From positions 2,200,001 to 2,264,000 of the forward strand of contig NZ_WMEA01000001.1 in NCBI RefSeq assembly GCF_021735925.1: a stretch of DNA of 64,000 nt. The letters are read 5' to 3'. Source of the stretch: Loktanella sp. M215 (GTDB taxonomy: Bacteria > Pseudomonadota > Alphaproteobacteria > Rhodobacterales > Rhodobacteraceae). Made by a program: the position numbers and the translations under genes. Positions 45,595 through 54,471 of the stretch are shown one piece after another; position 1 is the first letter of the stretch; each line of letters begins with the position of its first letter. The notes beneath the pieces are model-generated. The model had not been told where the DNA came from. It was given only the letters and a program-made list of their open reading frames with translations, and made no database searches.

Positions 45595-45611
45595 TCCGTG
45601 TGGGGGCACCA
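45595..45611. repeat. attR, right copy of 17-bp repeat
   Basis: TCCGTGTGGGGGCACCA, identical to the 3' end of tRNA-Thr at 38077-38093. It marks the right end of the integrative element. Confidence 0.9.
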
Positions 45612-45719
45612 GCATTTCAGGCTAGCCGTTGTTTTCGCTGCAGCTGGCAGCAGCTGCTAGGAGCCGTAGACCATGTCGGAGACCATTTGACCTACGTTTA
45701 CCTTCGCTAATGACGAAGT

Positions 45720-45869
45720 TTGCGACTTCAGGCCGGTGTGCCGGATCTCAACGCTGTCCCGGTTGACGCACTTCGAATAATTCAGGGGCGTTGTGGTGAG
45801 GTCGATGATGATCTGCGTTGGCGTGTCGCTTTCGTTTCAGACATAGGGTTGCGCTTGCCTGAAGCGGTG
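45720..45869 (+). pseudogene. Integrase fragment (core-binding/catalytic junction)
   Basis: Fifty residues resemble the start of the catalytic domain of phage integrases: DDDLRWRVAFVSDIGLRLPEAV, where the second conserved Arg of the family normally follows the DTGMRLSEA box. No start, no downstream catalytic His/Tyr and a stop upstream at 45711. It lies 109 bp beyond attR, so an earlier element probably used the same tRNA-Thr site and decayed. Confidence 0.6.
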
Positions 45870-46249
45870 AACCGGACCTTTCACTTGCATGCAATGCAAC
45901 GCGTCACACAGAAAGAGGGCCAGACCGCCAAGGGGCGTTGATTCGTGCGCATTGTACGTAGGCTGCGTGTCGGAGACCTTTGGGTTTTCAAGCCTTTTCC
46001 CTGTTTGGAAGGCTGCGATCACGTCAGAGCCGGGGCGGCGATCCGACCGAGTGCCGGTGTCGCGGCCGGACACGTCATTGGTCTCAACGCATCCTCATTT
46101 CGAATTGAGGGGCCCGCCCGCGCGGGTTTTGGGCGGGGTCTGGCCGGTTTTGATCGGCGGCATTGTCAAACGAGGCGTGGCACAGCAATAAGCTCTCGAC
46201 GGTTTCCTGCAGGGGACGTCCAAAGACAAAAGGCGTGGCGGACAGTGAA

Positions 46250-47533
46250 ATGTTGATACGGTTGAGATACTGGACTGCCATGCTTGTCGCGGGCGGGGTG
46301 GCATTCGGCGTGTCGCAGTATCGCGACGCGCCGACCGCACTGTCCACCGCTGTGTCCGACAGCGCAGAGGAGGAGATGCCGCGCAGCGCCACGACCGCAG
46401 ACGACGGTCTTGCACCTTCGGTTGCGGACGCAGGTGACAAGGTGTCGACACCCGTGGATGAACCTGTGACATGGACGCAGGTTGTGGGCGCGGGGGACAG
46501 CCTGTCTGGGCTTCTTGCAGCGGCCGGCCTCGACACGGAAACCAGCCGCGACGTGGTTCAGGCAATCGGGTCCGAATTCGATGTGCGTCATCTGAAACCG
46601 GGGCAAAGACTCGCGCTGAATGTATCAAGCGATGGATTGCCCAAGACGGCTACGCTCGAAAAAGAAGACGGATCGCGTATCCGGGCCACCTTCGGAGAGG
46701 ACCCCACTGTCCAGATTCTGCCGCCGCAGCTTGTCAGTGTCAGGCGCGCGGGGGAAGCGACGGTCAGCAGTTCGATCTTTGCGGCCCTTGATGGTGCGGG
46801 CATTCCGACGCGGTTCGCGACGGACCTGGAGCTGGTCCTGGCCGAGACATTCGATCTGCGCACCCGATTGGGTGGAGGAGAACACATCCGCCTGATGTGG
46901 CGGGAGTACCGGTCCGGTGATCGTGTCGTCGGCGATCCGACCATCGATTTCGCGCAACTCGATCTGGCCGATGGCCGATATGAAATCCTGTGGCCCGATG
47001 ACACGTCGCGGCGGACCACGATCATGAAGGACGGGGTGCTTTTGCAGACGTTCGACCAACCGATCCGCGGCGCCCGCCTCAGCTCGGCTTTCGGAATGCG
47101 GATGCATCCCATTCTGGGAACGGTGCGGATGCACAGCGGCATTGATTTTGCAGCCCCCCAGGGTGCGATTGTCGCGGCGACACAGCAGGGCAAAGTCGCT
47201 TACATGGGCAAACGCAGCGGCTATGGCACCGTGGTCGAGCTGGATCATGGCAACGGCGTTCACACGCTCTATGCCCACTTAAGCGCGCTGAACGAGGGAT
47301 TGCGGGTGGGGCAGCGCGTCGAGACCGGCACAGAGCTTGGTCGGGCCGGATCGACGGGACGGTCGACGGCGCCGCATCTGCATTATGAAATTCGCGTCAA
47401 CGACAAGCCGGTTTCGCCGCTTGCGGATACGCGCCTGCGCGGGTCGGGCAACCCGACACCGCTGACCGAGTCTCTCGTGCTCGTCGGTGACATGCAGAGT
47501 GAATTGGATCGGCTGCTGACGTCGAACGGCTAA
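46250..47533 (+). CDS. M23-family murein endopeptidase with LysM/OapA-like domain
   Basis: 427 residues. An N-terminal membrane/signal helix (about 5-22) is followed by a low-complexity acidic stretch. A LysM-like part, TQVVGAGDSLSGLLAAAG...LKPGQRLAL, precedes the M23 domain with the zinc ligands in HSGIDFAAPQG and HLHYEIRVN. Such enzymes cut peptidoglycan cross-links in the periplasm. ATG 46250 is chosen; the frame is open to 46163. The 380 bp upstream contain only the integrase scar. Confidence 0.92.
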   Translation: MLIRLRYWTAMLVAGGVAFGVSQYRDAPTALSTAVSDSAEEEMPRSATTADDGLAPSVADAGDKVSTPVDEPVTWTQVVGAGDSLSGLLAAAGLDTETSRDVVQAIGSEFDVRHLKPGQRLALNVSSDGLPKTATLEKEDGSRIRATFGEDPTVQILPPQLVSVRRAGEATVSSSIFAALDGAGIPTRFATDLELVLAETFDLRTRLGGGEHIRLMWREYRSGDRVVGDPTIDFAQLDLADGRYEILWPDDTSRRTTIMKDGVLLQTFDQPIRGARLSSAFGMRMHPILGTVRMHSGIDFAAPQGAIVAATQQGKVAYMGKRSGYGTVVELDHGNGVHTLYAHLSALNEGLRVGQRVETGTELGRAGSTGRSTAPHLHYEIRVNDKPVSPLADTRLRGSGNPTPLTESLVLVGDMQSELDRLLTSNG

Positions 47534-47537
47534 GCAT

Positions 47538-47699
47538 CTCGACATCGGCATCCTGTTTGCGGACATCGAGATCCCGGGCACGATGGATGGAGTGACGTTG
47601 GCGGCCCATGTGCGCGACAGGTGGCTTCCGGTCGTGAGGCCCGTCGCACAAGTGAGGATAAACCGTTCCCGCATCGTCCCCGAGGGTATCCGGTCGTAG
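47538..47699 (+). pseudogene. Response-regulator receiver fragment
   Basis: 54 codons open in frame encode LDIGILFADIEIPGTMDGVTLAAHVRDRW, the phosphoacceptor region of receiver proteins usually paired with HWE histidine kinases (D...DIxMPGSMDGLxLAxxVRDRWPP). There is no start and no C-terminal half. It starts right after the M23 stop. A decayed HWE kinase at 55.4 kb may be from the same lost system. Confidence 0.7.
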
Positions 47700-47862
47700 C
47701 AGGTTTCGCGCCGGGTGGGGTGGCTTATGTCGGATCCGATTCCGGGATGGAACACCTGAGACTGCTCTGCGAACAGTTCCGTCTATGCATGAACCACGCT
47801 CGCGCGTTTCAATGTGTCACCGGGCATCTCGTTTCCCCCAACGGGAAACCTAAGATGAATTA

Positions 47863-47875
47863 AGAACAATGTTCT
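47863..47875. promoter_or_regulatory. 13-bp palindrome AGAACAATGTTCT
   Basis: A perfect inverted repeat (AGAACA-A-TGTTCT) about 190 bp before the rhodanese start, in a 360-bp gap without genes. The flanks add partial symmetry (TTA...TAA). It could be an operator for the rhodanese/YeeE unit. It does not match the alphaproteobacterial LexA spacing (GAAC-N7-GAAC). Confidence 0.4.
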
Positions 47876-48062
47876 AAATCCAGCCCTCGGTCGCGTCGGA
47901 TCGGACCGACAACTTCCATCAAAACAGCTCAGCATCCCGTCATGGAAAGCCTTGCAGAACACTTTTCTTCGCTTCGGTTGCTAGGTCGGGCTGCGTCGCC
48001 TTGTGTTTTGCCGCTACCCCCTCAATTGAGCGACTGAGACCCCATTATCGAAAGGCTATCCC

Positions 48063-48992
48063 ATGCTTCGTATGAAAGTCGCCATCACGACAAGCCTCGC
48101 AACACTTGCTGCGACCACTGCGCTGGCGGGGGACCTCGGTCCGCTCATCACACCAGTCGAATTGTCGGAGACGTCCGAGTCCCCCATTATTCTTGACGTG
48201 CGCGACGAGGGTTTCGATGCAGGGCACATCGAAGGAGCGGTCAGTGCGCCTTATGGCCGGTTTCGCGGACCCAGCAACAATCCGGGCGAAGTGCCGCCCG
48301 TCGCCCAGTTGGAAGCCACCTACGAGGATCTCGGCCTCTCTCTTGATCGACCGGTGGTCATCGTATCTCAGGGAGATACCGACACCGATTTCGGTGCGGC
48401 GGCCCGCGTCTACTGGACGCTCAAAAGCTCCGGCTTTACTCAATTGTCCGTGCTGAACGGTGGGGCGACGGGGTGGGTGAACGCGGGACTGCCGGTTTCG
48501 ACCGAAGCCATCGCGCCGGCAAAGACCGATCTTTCGATCACGTGGAACGACACATGGACCGCCGGCACCGATCAGGTGAACAACGTCATCGCCGGCAAGG
48601 CCGGGGGCAAGCTGATCGACTCGCGGCCCACGGCCTTTTTCGAGGGCAAGAAGGCGCATCCCGCAGCCGCGCGTCCGGGCACGCTGCCGGGTGCGCAAAG
48701 CCTGCCCTACACTGAGTTCTTTCGTCCCGGCGCGACGGCCATTGGCAGCGACACAGATGTCGCGGCCCTGAAAGCGAAGCTCGGGATCGAGGAGGGCGAT
48801 GCCGTCGTGTCCTTTTGCAATACGGGCCACTGGGCGGCGACCGACTGGTTCGCCATGTCGGAACTGGCGGGGATTGAGAACGTGAAGCTCTACCCGGGGT
48901 CGATGGTCGAATATTCGCAGACCGACGGTGAGATGGCCAACCAGCCCGGCCTGATCGCAAATTTCCTTAGCCAGATCACTGGCGGCAACTGA
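48063..48992 (+). CDS. Periplasmic tandem-rhodanese sulfurtransferase
   Basis: 309 residues with a signal peptide (TSLATLAATTALAG). Two rhodanese domains follow: the first (about 30-145) has Ser102 where the active Cys should be, the second (about 165-300) has catalytic Cys252 in VVSFCNTGHWAATDW. This is the usual one-active-site design. It would act on thiosulfate or persulfide in the periplasm. It overlaps the YeeE gene by one base, so the two products probably work together. Confidence 0.92.
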   Translation: MLRMKVAITTSLATLAATTALAGDLGPLITPVELSETSESPIILDVRDEGFDAGHIEGAVSAPYGRFRGPSNNPGEVPPVAQLEATYEDLGLSLDRPVVIVSQGDTDTDFGAAARVYWTLKSSGFTQLSVLNGGATGWVNAGLPVSTEAIAPAKTDLSITWNDTWTAGTDQVNNVIAGKAGGKLIDSRPTAFFEGKKAHPAAARPGTLPGAQSLPYTEFFRPGATAIGSDTDVAALKAKLGIEEGDAVVSFCNTGHWAATDWFAMSELAGIENVKLYPGSMVEYSQTDGEMANQPGLIANFLSQITGGN

Positions 48993-50119
48993 TGACCGCG
49001 ACGACGTTGGCTTCGCCCGGTTTCCGCCCCCTGGCGGCTAGAACCGGGCTGATCGGGCTCGCGCTTGTCGTCATCGCGATGGTGGCGCTGTTTGTCGGCG
49101 TGCGCTACGCGCTGATGCTACTGATCGGTCTGGGGTTCGGCGTCGCGCTCGAAGGGTTCCGCTTTGGTTTTGCAGGGCCGTGGCGGGCGATGATCCTGCG
49201 GCGCGAGCCTGCGGGCATTCTGGCGCAGCTTCTGTCGATTGCGGTGGTTGCTTGCGTCGCGATCCCCATGCTGGCGTCCCATCCGCAAGAGCTGACCGGC
49301 GCGCAGGCGCCGATCGGTTTTGCCATGATCGGCGGCGCCTTCGTCTTTGGCGCGGCCATGCAGGTCGTTCTGGGGTGCGGATCGGGCACGCTGGTCAATG
49401 CGGGATCGGGCAATCCGGTGGGCCTGCTGGCGCTGCCGTTCTTTGCACTGGGCAGCTTTGCGGGGGCCTATCATCTGATCTGGTGGACGAACTTGGGCGC
49501 GCTGCCGATTCTGACGCTGCGCGGCACGCCGGGCTTGATGATCACACTGGTGGGGCTGGCGCTGGTCGCGGCCGTGCTGCTGTGGCTGGGCAAGCCCGGA
49601 TCATGGCGCCTGCCACGACGCTATGTCCTGGCGGCCCTGACGCTTGCGGCGCTTGCCATTGCGAACCTCGTTGTCGCCGGCCAGCCTTGGGGCGTGGTCT
49701 ATGGTCTCGGCCTTTGGGCGGCAAAGGGGGTTACGGCGCTGGGGGCCGATCTGTCCGGTTCTGCCTTCTATGCCGCTGTCGGATCGGAAGAGCGGCTGAA
49801 CGCCAGTGTGCTGACGGATTACACCTCTCTGACTAATTTCGGGATGATCGCAGGCGCTTTCGGCGTGGCGGCGTGGCGAAGCGGGGGGCTGTCACAGCCG
49901 CTGCCGTCCTATCCGGCCCGCGCCTGGATTGTCACGATCATCGCCGGCCTCATGCTTGGTTATTCGTCGCGGCTGGCGTTCGGCTGTAATGTCGGGGCTT
50001 TCTTTTCCGGCATCGGCACTGGCAGCCTGCATGGCTGGGTCTGGTTCGCCGCGGCCTTCGCGGGCGCATTTCTGGGAATCCGCATCCGTGCGGTCAGCGG
50101 ACTGGAGGCGCGGCCATGA
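48992..50119 (+). CDS. Full-length YeeE/YedE thiosulfate-type transporter
   Basis: 375 residues, about nine to ten helices. The two re-entrant motifs are AMQVVLGCGSGTLVNAGSGN and LAFGCNVGAFFSGIGTGSLHGW, each with a Cys typical of thiosulfate channels of the YeeE family. It follows the rhodanese with a one-base overlap and precedes the small protein with a four-base overlap (ATGA). Sulfur donated by the periplasmic rhodanese could enter the cell through this channel. Confidence 0.93.
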   Translation: MTATTLASPGFRPLAARTGLIGLALVVIAMVALFVGVRYALMLLIGLGFGVALEGFRFGFAGPWRAMILRREPAGILAQLLSIAVVACVAIPMLASHPQELTGAQAPIGFAMIGGAFVFGAAMQVVLGCGSGTLVNAGSGNPVGLLALPFFALGSFAGAYHLIWWTNLGALPILTLRGTPGLMITLVGLALVAAVLLWLGKPGSWRLPRRYVLAALTLAALAIANLVVAGQPWGVVYGLGLWAAKGVTALGADLSGSAFYAAVGSEERLNASVLTDYTSLTNFGMIAGAFGVAAWRSGGLSQPLPSYPARAWIVTIIAGLMLGYSSRLAFGCNVGAFFSGIGTGSLHGWVWFAAAFAGAFLGIRIRAVSGLEARP

Positions 50120-50280
50120 CCCGATTGCTGACCGGATCACTCGCCATCGCCGGCGTGGCGTTTGTCATCGGCCTCGATACGCTGCGCACGCCGCCCAACC
50201 CTTATCAGGCGCCGCCGATGCTGGCCCTGGGCTCTGGCTTGTCGACATCCGGTGGGTTCTGCGGGGCACTTCCAAGCTAG
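50116..50280 (+). CDS. 54-residue protein coupled to YeeE
   Basis: Starts in the ATGA overlap with the YeeE gene and runs to TAG at 50278-50280. The N-terminus RLLTGSLAIAGVAFVIGL is a signal or anchor helix; then come DTLRTPPNPYQAPPML and a Gly/Ser-rich end with one Cys (SGGFCGALPS). Coupling to the transporter is the best evidence that it is real. No family is recognised. Confidence 0.65.
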   Translation: MTRLLTGSLAIAGVAFVIGLDTLRTPPNPYQAPPMLALGSGLSTSGGFCGALPS

Positions 50281-50385
50281 GGTGGTCGGGCCACGTCCCG
50301 TCGGGAAAGGGCCGCCGCCTAGCCGAATGTCAGCTGCACCTTGACTGCCTGCGTGCGGTCGGAAGCGATCTTGATCGCCTCCGAT

Positions 50386-50466
50386 GCGTTGTCGACCGAT
50401 AGCGTGGAGGCCGACTTTTGTATTGAGGCCGTCGAAAAGGCGCTGGCCCGACACGGCAACCAAGGC
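50386..50466 (+). pseudogene. IS3-like transposase fragment
   Basis: The frame encodes VEADFCIEAVEKALARHGN, which matches the rve region just before the second catalytic Asp of IS3-family OrfB (MEADFCIEAVEEALAKHGxPEIFNTDQG). Both ends are lost. The rest of 50281-50800 holds no gene that I can support. Confidence 0.6.
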
Positions 50467-50800
50467 GGAAAACCACTTAAAAAGCCCTTGGAACCTGTTC
50501 AAACAAATCGAACCTCTCCAATGCGCGGCACGGCGGCCACTCAAGACCTTGACGACATGACGCCTGGCAGTCATTTCAAGCAACTGCTTGCCAATGCTGC
50601 AGCAGTGTTCTTTGCCCCCGAGAATGAGAAATATCGATCCTGGATCTCGGCCTGGGCCGATGCGCAGCAAACTAAGCAGGTGATTTGATCGGAAACGAAC
50701 TGGGCAGATGACGAGTGCTTCCTGATGATATCGTAAGATATTATGGGTCAAGGACCGAGGTTGTCCTCTGGCGTTTTTCAGATCGGGAAGGGGCCGCCAA

Positions 50801-51640
50801 TCAGCGTGAGAACATCACGGGCAGGTCAGAGTGGGCAAGCAGGTTGCGCGTCGCGGCGCCAACCACCAAGTCGTAAATCCGGGAGTGACCGAAAGCTCCA
50901 ACCGCGATCATATCCGCGCCGATCTCGAACGCTTCCTTGCTTAAGACCTCGGAAACTCCAGGTTTCGACCACGTCCGCTGCACGACCGTTGTATCGATGC
51001 CATGCCTGTCAAACGCCGCCGCGAGATCTCTCGTTGAATCGTCAGGCTCGCCGTTGGTGCTGGTGTCGGAGATTTTCATGATCTCGACCTTGTCACCCGC
51101 ACTCAGCAACTGCAGGACGTCATGGGCCGCCCGCACGGCTTGTTTCGATCCGTTCCACCCGACCAGCACTGAGTGTCCGACCATCTCGTTGCGCAGGTTT
51201 GCAGGAACGAGGAGCACTGGTCTGCCGCAGTAGCGGATGACGCGCTCCAGCATTTTGACATACAGGGACCGTTCCTCGTCACGGCTCACAGCCGCCATGA
51301 TCACGATGTCGGCGCCTCCGGCGCTTTCTATGATACAATCCTCAGGCGTGTAGAATTCACTTTTGATGTCGCGCCACTCCGAGACAAAGTCTTCGGCATG
51401 GGTGTGTTTGTCGAATACGGTTTTGAGCGCGGCGGTCTTTTCCGACTGCATGGCGCTGAATTCATCGTAAATTGACACCGGAATTGGCATGTCAGCCAGA
51501 GGGTAGACCGTTGGCGCCTCAATAATGCGTAGGACTACCAGATGCGCACCATGTTGCCGGGCAAGGTTGCAAGCCACTGACAAAACTGAATCCGCTGTTG
51601 ATACGGATGTCAGGCACGTAAGAATTGTCTTGACGGTCAT
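50801..51640 (-). CDS. Tandem universal stress protein
   Basis: 279 residues, two UspA domains (about 1-145 and 155-279). The second has GWNGSKQAVRAAHDVLQLL and the nucleotide-binding motif GAFGHSRIYDLVVGAATRNLL (G-2x-G-9x-G-S/T); the first lacks the full motif. UspA proteins aid survival in starvation and low oxygen. An FNR box sits 73 bp before the start, so anaerobic or microaerobic induction is likely. Single-gene unit. Confidence 0.92.
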   Translation of the reverse strand: MTVKTILTCLTSVSTADSVLSVACNLARQHGAHLVVLRIIEAPTVYPLADMPIPVSIYDEFSAMQSEKTAALKTVFDKHTHAEDFVSEWRDIKSEFYTPEDCIIESAGGADIVIMAAVSRDEERSLYVKMLERVIRYCGRPVLLVPANLRNEMVGHSVLVGWNGSKQAVRAAHDVLQLLSAGDKVEIMKISDTSTNGEPDDSTRDLAAAFDRHGIDTTVVQRTWSKPGVSEVLSKEAFEIGADMIAVGAFGHSRIYDLVVGAATRNLLAHSDLPVMFSR

Positions 51641-51712
51641 GTCTAATCCCTCCCTTTTTGGCGTTACGCATCTCCCATTCAGAACACTTATACTATAACA
51701 TGAAAGCGATAT

Positions 51713-51726
51713 TTGATCTATATCAC
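51713..51726. promoter_or_regulatory. FNR/FnrL box upstream of universal stress gene
   Basis: TTGATCTATATCAC matches TTGAT-N4-ATCAA at nine of ten positions. On the minus strand a -10-like TATAAG lies at 51692-51687, which puts the box near -40, the place for FNR activation at class II promoters. Confidence 0.7.
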
Positions 51727-52050
51727 CATTTGGTTGTGTGCGTGAATTAAGCTCCTGATGAGCCGCAGCAGACCACTTGGTAAACTACGCCGATGACCCA
51801 TCCGTCCTGCTATGACCGGCAGATCTTTCATGCTCTCGATAATCAACATCTCGCGTCCTTGATGGCAGGATTGGAATGCTCGCTGAATGGAGTGACCCGA
51901 AGACCTGATCGCCGGAAATTGAAGAGGGCGAATGCGGAATGACAGGCCCCTCGATTTGCTCTGAAAGAGCGTCGTCTTCCTGCGGCCGCGGCGCCCGGGT
52001 TTCAGGTTTTTTCAGGGTATCTGATATCGATCGTGAAGGCGGGCGGTGAC

Positions 52051-52926
52051 CTACGCCAATGAGCTGGAATGTTCGGCAATGGCTTTCCTGTATAGATGCC
52101 ATGTCGCATGACCCAGGATTGGAAGTGTCACAATGAGACCGATGAAGAACGTCAGGATGCCAATTCCGAGCAGGGCGACAACGGCGATACCCCATAGGGC
52201 GACACCGCCGGGGTTCTGGCGTGCTACCTTCACCGATGTAACGACGGCGACCGACAACCCCACAGGTCTGTCTAAGAGGAGTGGAAACGATACGACGCTT
52301 ATCGCCAGCACCAAGACGGCAAATATCAATCCTGCTCCCACCCCGACAACCAACAAAGCCCAACCCGCGGACGTTGTGAGCACGGTCTGAAGGAGTGCGC
52401 CTATCGAAGACGGCGCCTCTGGGCCTATCGTGACATTGTAAATCGTTACGGCGACGATGAGCCACACAATATAGACGGCTGCCAGATAGGCGCCAAGGGT
52501 GGCGATCGGTGCGAAGGACGGGGATCCTATGACCCGGAGTGCGTCCGCCCAACTGACATTCTCCCTTCGCTCCAGCAGGCGGCTCATCTCGTAGAGGCCA
52601 ATGGCGGCCACGGGACCTATCAATGCGAACCCTGCGACGATCGGAAATACCAGTGGCAACAACGTTCGGTCCAATGCGAACCAGACCAGCATGATGCCAA
52701 TGATGGGATACATCAGGACGAGAGCGATGACATCGGTTCGCAGGGACATGAAATCCTGTGCTCCTTTCCGAAGGGCATCCGTGACGTCACTACCTACCAA
52801 CTGACGGATGACGATGGGGTCACGGTCCACTGAACCCAAAGCACGGCCACTTTCGCCCATGAACTGAGAGCTGTCGCCGAGCCTCTGAGTGACCCATGTC
52901 AGGGGATTGCCGATTGTCTTGGACAT
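52051..52926 (-). CDS. DUF2189 integral membrane protein
   Basis: 291 residues, six hydrophobic helices, with the DUF2189 pattern: FALIGPVAAIGLYEMSRLLERRENVSWADAL, VVSFPLLLDRPVGLSVAVVTSVKVARQNPGGVALWG. Function is unknown; members often sit in respiratory or stress loci. ATG 52926 has GGAGG upstream. Between it and the stress gene lie 410 bp with only the FNR promoter recognised. Confidence 0.88.
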   Translation of the reverse strand: MSKTIGNPLTWVTQRLGDSSQFMGESGRALGSVDRDPIVIRQLVGSDVTDALRKGAQDFMSLRTDVIALVLMYPIIGIMLVWFALDRTLLPLVFPIVAGFALIGPVAAIGLYEMSRLLERRENVSWADALRVIGSPSFAPIATLGAYLAAVYIVWLIVAVTIYNVTIGPEAPSSIGALLQTVLTTSAGWALLVVGVGAGLIFAVLVLAISVVSFPLLLDRPVGLSVAVVTSVKVARQNPGGVALWGIAVVALLGIGILTFFIGLIVTLPILGHATWHLYRKAIAEHSSSLA

Positions 52927-53211
52927 AGCAGGACCTCCGCAAACGGACGCAGCACGTCGCCATGACGCCTTTGCGTCGCATGGATCATCCATACCACATT
53001 TTGCGGCCAAAAAGCAGATCATATTGGATGGCGCGCATGATCAACGCAGCAGGGGGGAAACGACCCTCCTTTAGTTCTTGATCTGCAGACCTCATGGTTT
53101 TTCTGAACAGCAAAGGCTGACAACCCGTCCCGAAATAGGTGATAGAACGTTCAGGGCCAGCACAGATGCACCGCTCACCATCAAAAGCGAATTTGAAATA
53201 GGACCCAAGGC

Positions 53212-54168
53212 ATGACCGATTTTCACCAACCCGTGGATGCATCGCTTGTTCCACGCTTTGCCGGGCACGCAACGTTCATGCGGCTGCCAGCGGTGGCCAC
53301 CGCCCAAGGCCTTGATATCGCTTTGATCGGTATTCCGTGGGATGGCGGCACCACCAACCGTGCCGGTGCGCGCCATGGCCCGCGCGAGGTGCGCAGCATG
53401 TCCAGTCTGATGCGCCGCGCGCATCACGTCTCCGGGGTGGCCCCGTTTTCGATCGCGAACGTAGCGGATGTGGGTGACCTTCAGGTCAATCCGATTAATC
53501 TGACCGATGGGCTCGCTTTGATCCAACGCGGCATGACTGACATTGTGGCGACTGGCGCGATCCCGTTGTCAGTCGGCGGAGATCACCTGACAACGCTCCC
53601 GGTGCTGCGGGCCGTCGCGACGGGAGGCCCAGTGGGCTTGATCCATTTCGACGCGCATTCAGACACTAACGACACTTATTTTGGCGACAATCCCTATACG
53701 CACGGCACACCGTTCCGGCGGGGAATCGAGGAGGGTCTGATCGACCCCAAACGGATGGTTCAGATCGGCATACGCGGGTCCGTCTACGATCCGACCGAAC
53801 ACGACTGGGCCCGCGAACAGGGCATCCGTGTCATCTACATGGAGGAATTCATTCAACGCGGCGCCGCCAGCGTGATGGAGGAGGCTCGCTCCATCGTAGG
53901 TGATGGCGCAACTTATGTGACCTTTGATGTCGACAGCATCGACCCTTCGATGGCCCCCGGCACCGGCACGCCGGAAATCGGCGGCTTTACCACCCGCGAG
54001 GCGCAAGAAATGCTGCGCCTTCTGGCAGGCGTCAATATCGTCGGTGCCGATGTGGTAGAGGTGGCACCGCCGTTCGACGTCGGTGGCATGACCGCATTAG
54101 TCGGCGCGACAATGATGTTTGAATTGCTTTGCGTGATGGCCGACATGATCGATGCGCGCAGGCGTTAA
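53212..54168 (+). CDS. Agmatinase/guanidino-acid ureohydrolase
   Basis: 318 residues of the ureohydrolase family. The binuclear Mn ligands are His125 in VGGDH, Asp147/His149/Asp151 in HFDAHSDT, and Asp239/Asp241 in FDVDSIDP. It hydrolyses a guanidino group to urea. Substrate could be agmatine, guanidinobutyrate, guanidinopropionate or free guanidine; loop residues do not decide this here. No transport or urease genes are beside it. Confidence 0.9.
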   Translation: MTDFHQPVDASLVPRFAGHATFMRLPAVATAQGLDIALIGIPWDGGTTNRAGARHGPREVRSMSSLMRRAHHVSGVAPFSIANVADVGDLQVNPINLTDGLALIQRGMTDIVATGAIPLSVGGDHLTTLPVLRAVATGGPVGLIHFDAHSDTNDTYFGDNPYTHGTPFRRGIEEGLIDPKRMVQIGIRGSVYDPTEHDWAREQGIRVIYMEEFIQRGAASVMEEARSIVGDGATYVTFDVDSIDPSMAPGTGTPEIGGFTTREAQEMLRLLAGVNIVGADVVEVAPPFDVGGMTALVGATMMFELLCVMADMIDARRR

Positions 54169-54197
54169 AGCGTATCTGAATCGGTCGTGGGGATCTG

Positions 54198-54392
54198 TTA
54201 CCAACGTTGGGGGGACAACGACTGAGCGTGGCGGATGATGAAGCGGGTGATGGCTTCGGCTTCGTCTCTCGTGTTCAGGCTTTCTTTGATGACATCGCGG
54301 CCAACACTTTCGCCAACGTCAGCAGGCAGCCTGACTCGATCCTGCCAGATACCGTTCGAAGTCTTCGTTGGTCTGGGCATTCGTAATCCCAT
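54198..54392 (-). pseudogene. Integrase N-terminal fragment (DUF6538-like)
   Basis: About 64 residues: MPRPTKTSNGIWQDRVRLPADVG...DVIKESLNTRDEAEAITRF, the arm-binding start typical of many alphaproteobacterial integrases. A stop closes it at 54198 and the core domains are absent. It lies 80 bp from a partial tRNA 3' end on the same strand, the usual order tRNA-integrase, so it marks another lost island. Confidence 0.7.
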
Positions 54393-54471
54393 GTGTACCG
54401 TCCTTGTGTACCAACAAGAACATTCCAACCCACGAATAACGCGCATCTTCTTGAAGCTAAGGGGGTTCAGA

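Larger units (their letters stand above)
38077..45611. mobile_element. Integrative element in the 3' end of tRNA-Thr
   Basis: A 17-bp direct repeat, TCCGTGTGGGGGCACCA, occurs in the tRNA 3' end (38077-38093) and at 45595-45611. Between them lie a tyrosine integrase next to the tRNA, a zinc-finger protein, an unknown protein, a serine recombinase and a GHKL/nuclease cargo pair, about 7.5 kb in all. Base composition drops well below the flanking DNA, most clearly at 43-45.5 kb. No replication, conjugation or phage-structural genes are visible, so it would move by site-specific recombination with help from elsewhere. Confidence 0.92.

Noticed and set aside
45837..46536. Several overlapping frames between attR and the M23 gene
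   Set aside because: Mutually overlapping, no sites or motifs; only the integrase scar can be supported.
47863..47875. AGAACAATGTTCT as a LexA (SOS) box
   Set aside because: Alphaproteobacterial LexA sites are direct GAAC-N7-GAAC repeats; this palindrome has a three-base centre, so only a generic inverted repeat is reported.
50341..50688. 115-codon frame considered as a gene
   Set aside because: Only a short central piece matches an IS3 transposase; the rest has no protein-like pattern, so a remnant is annotated instead.
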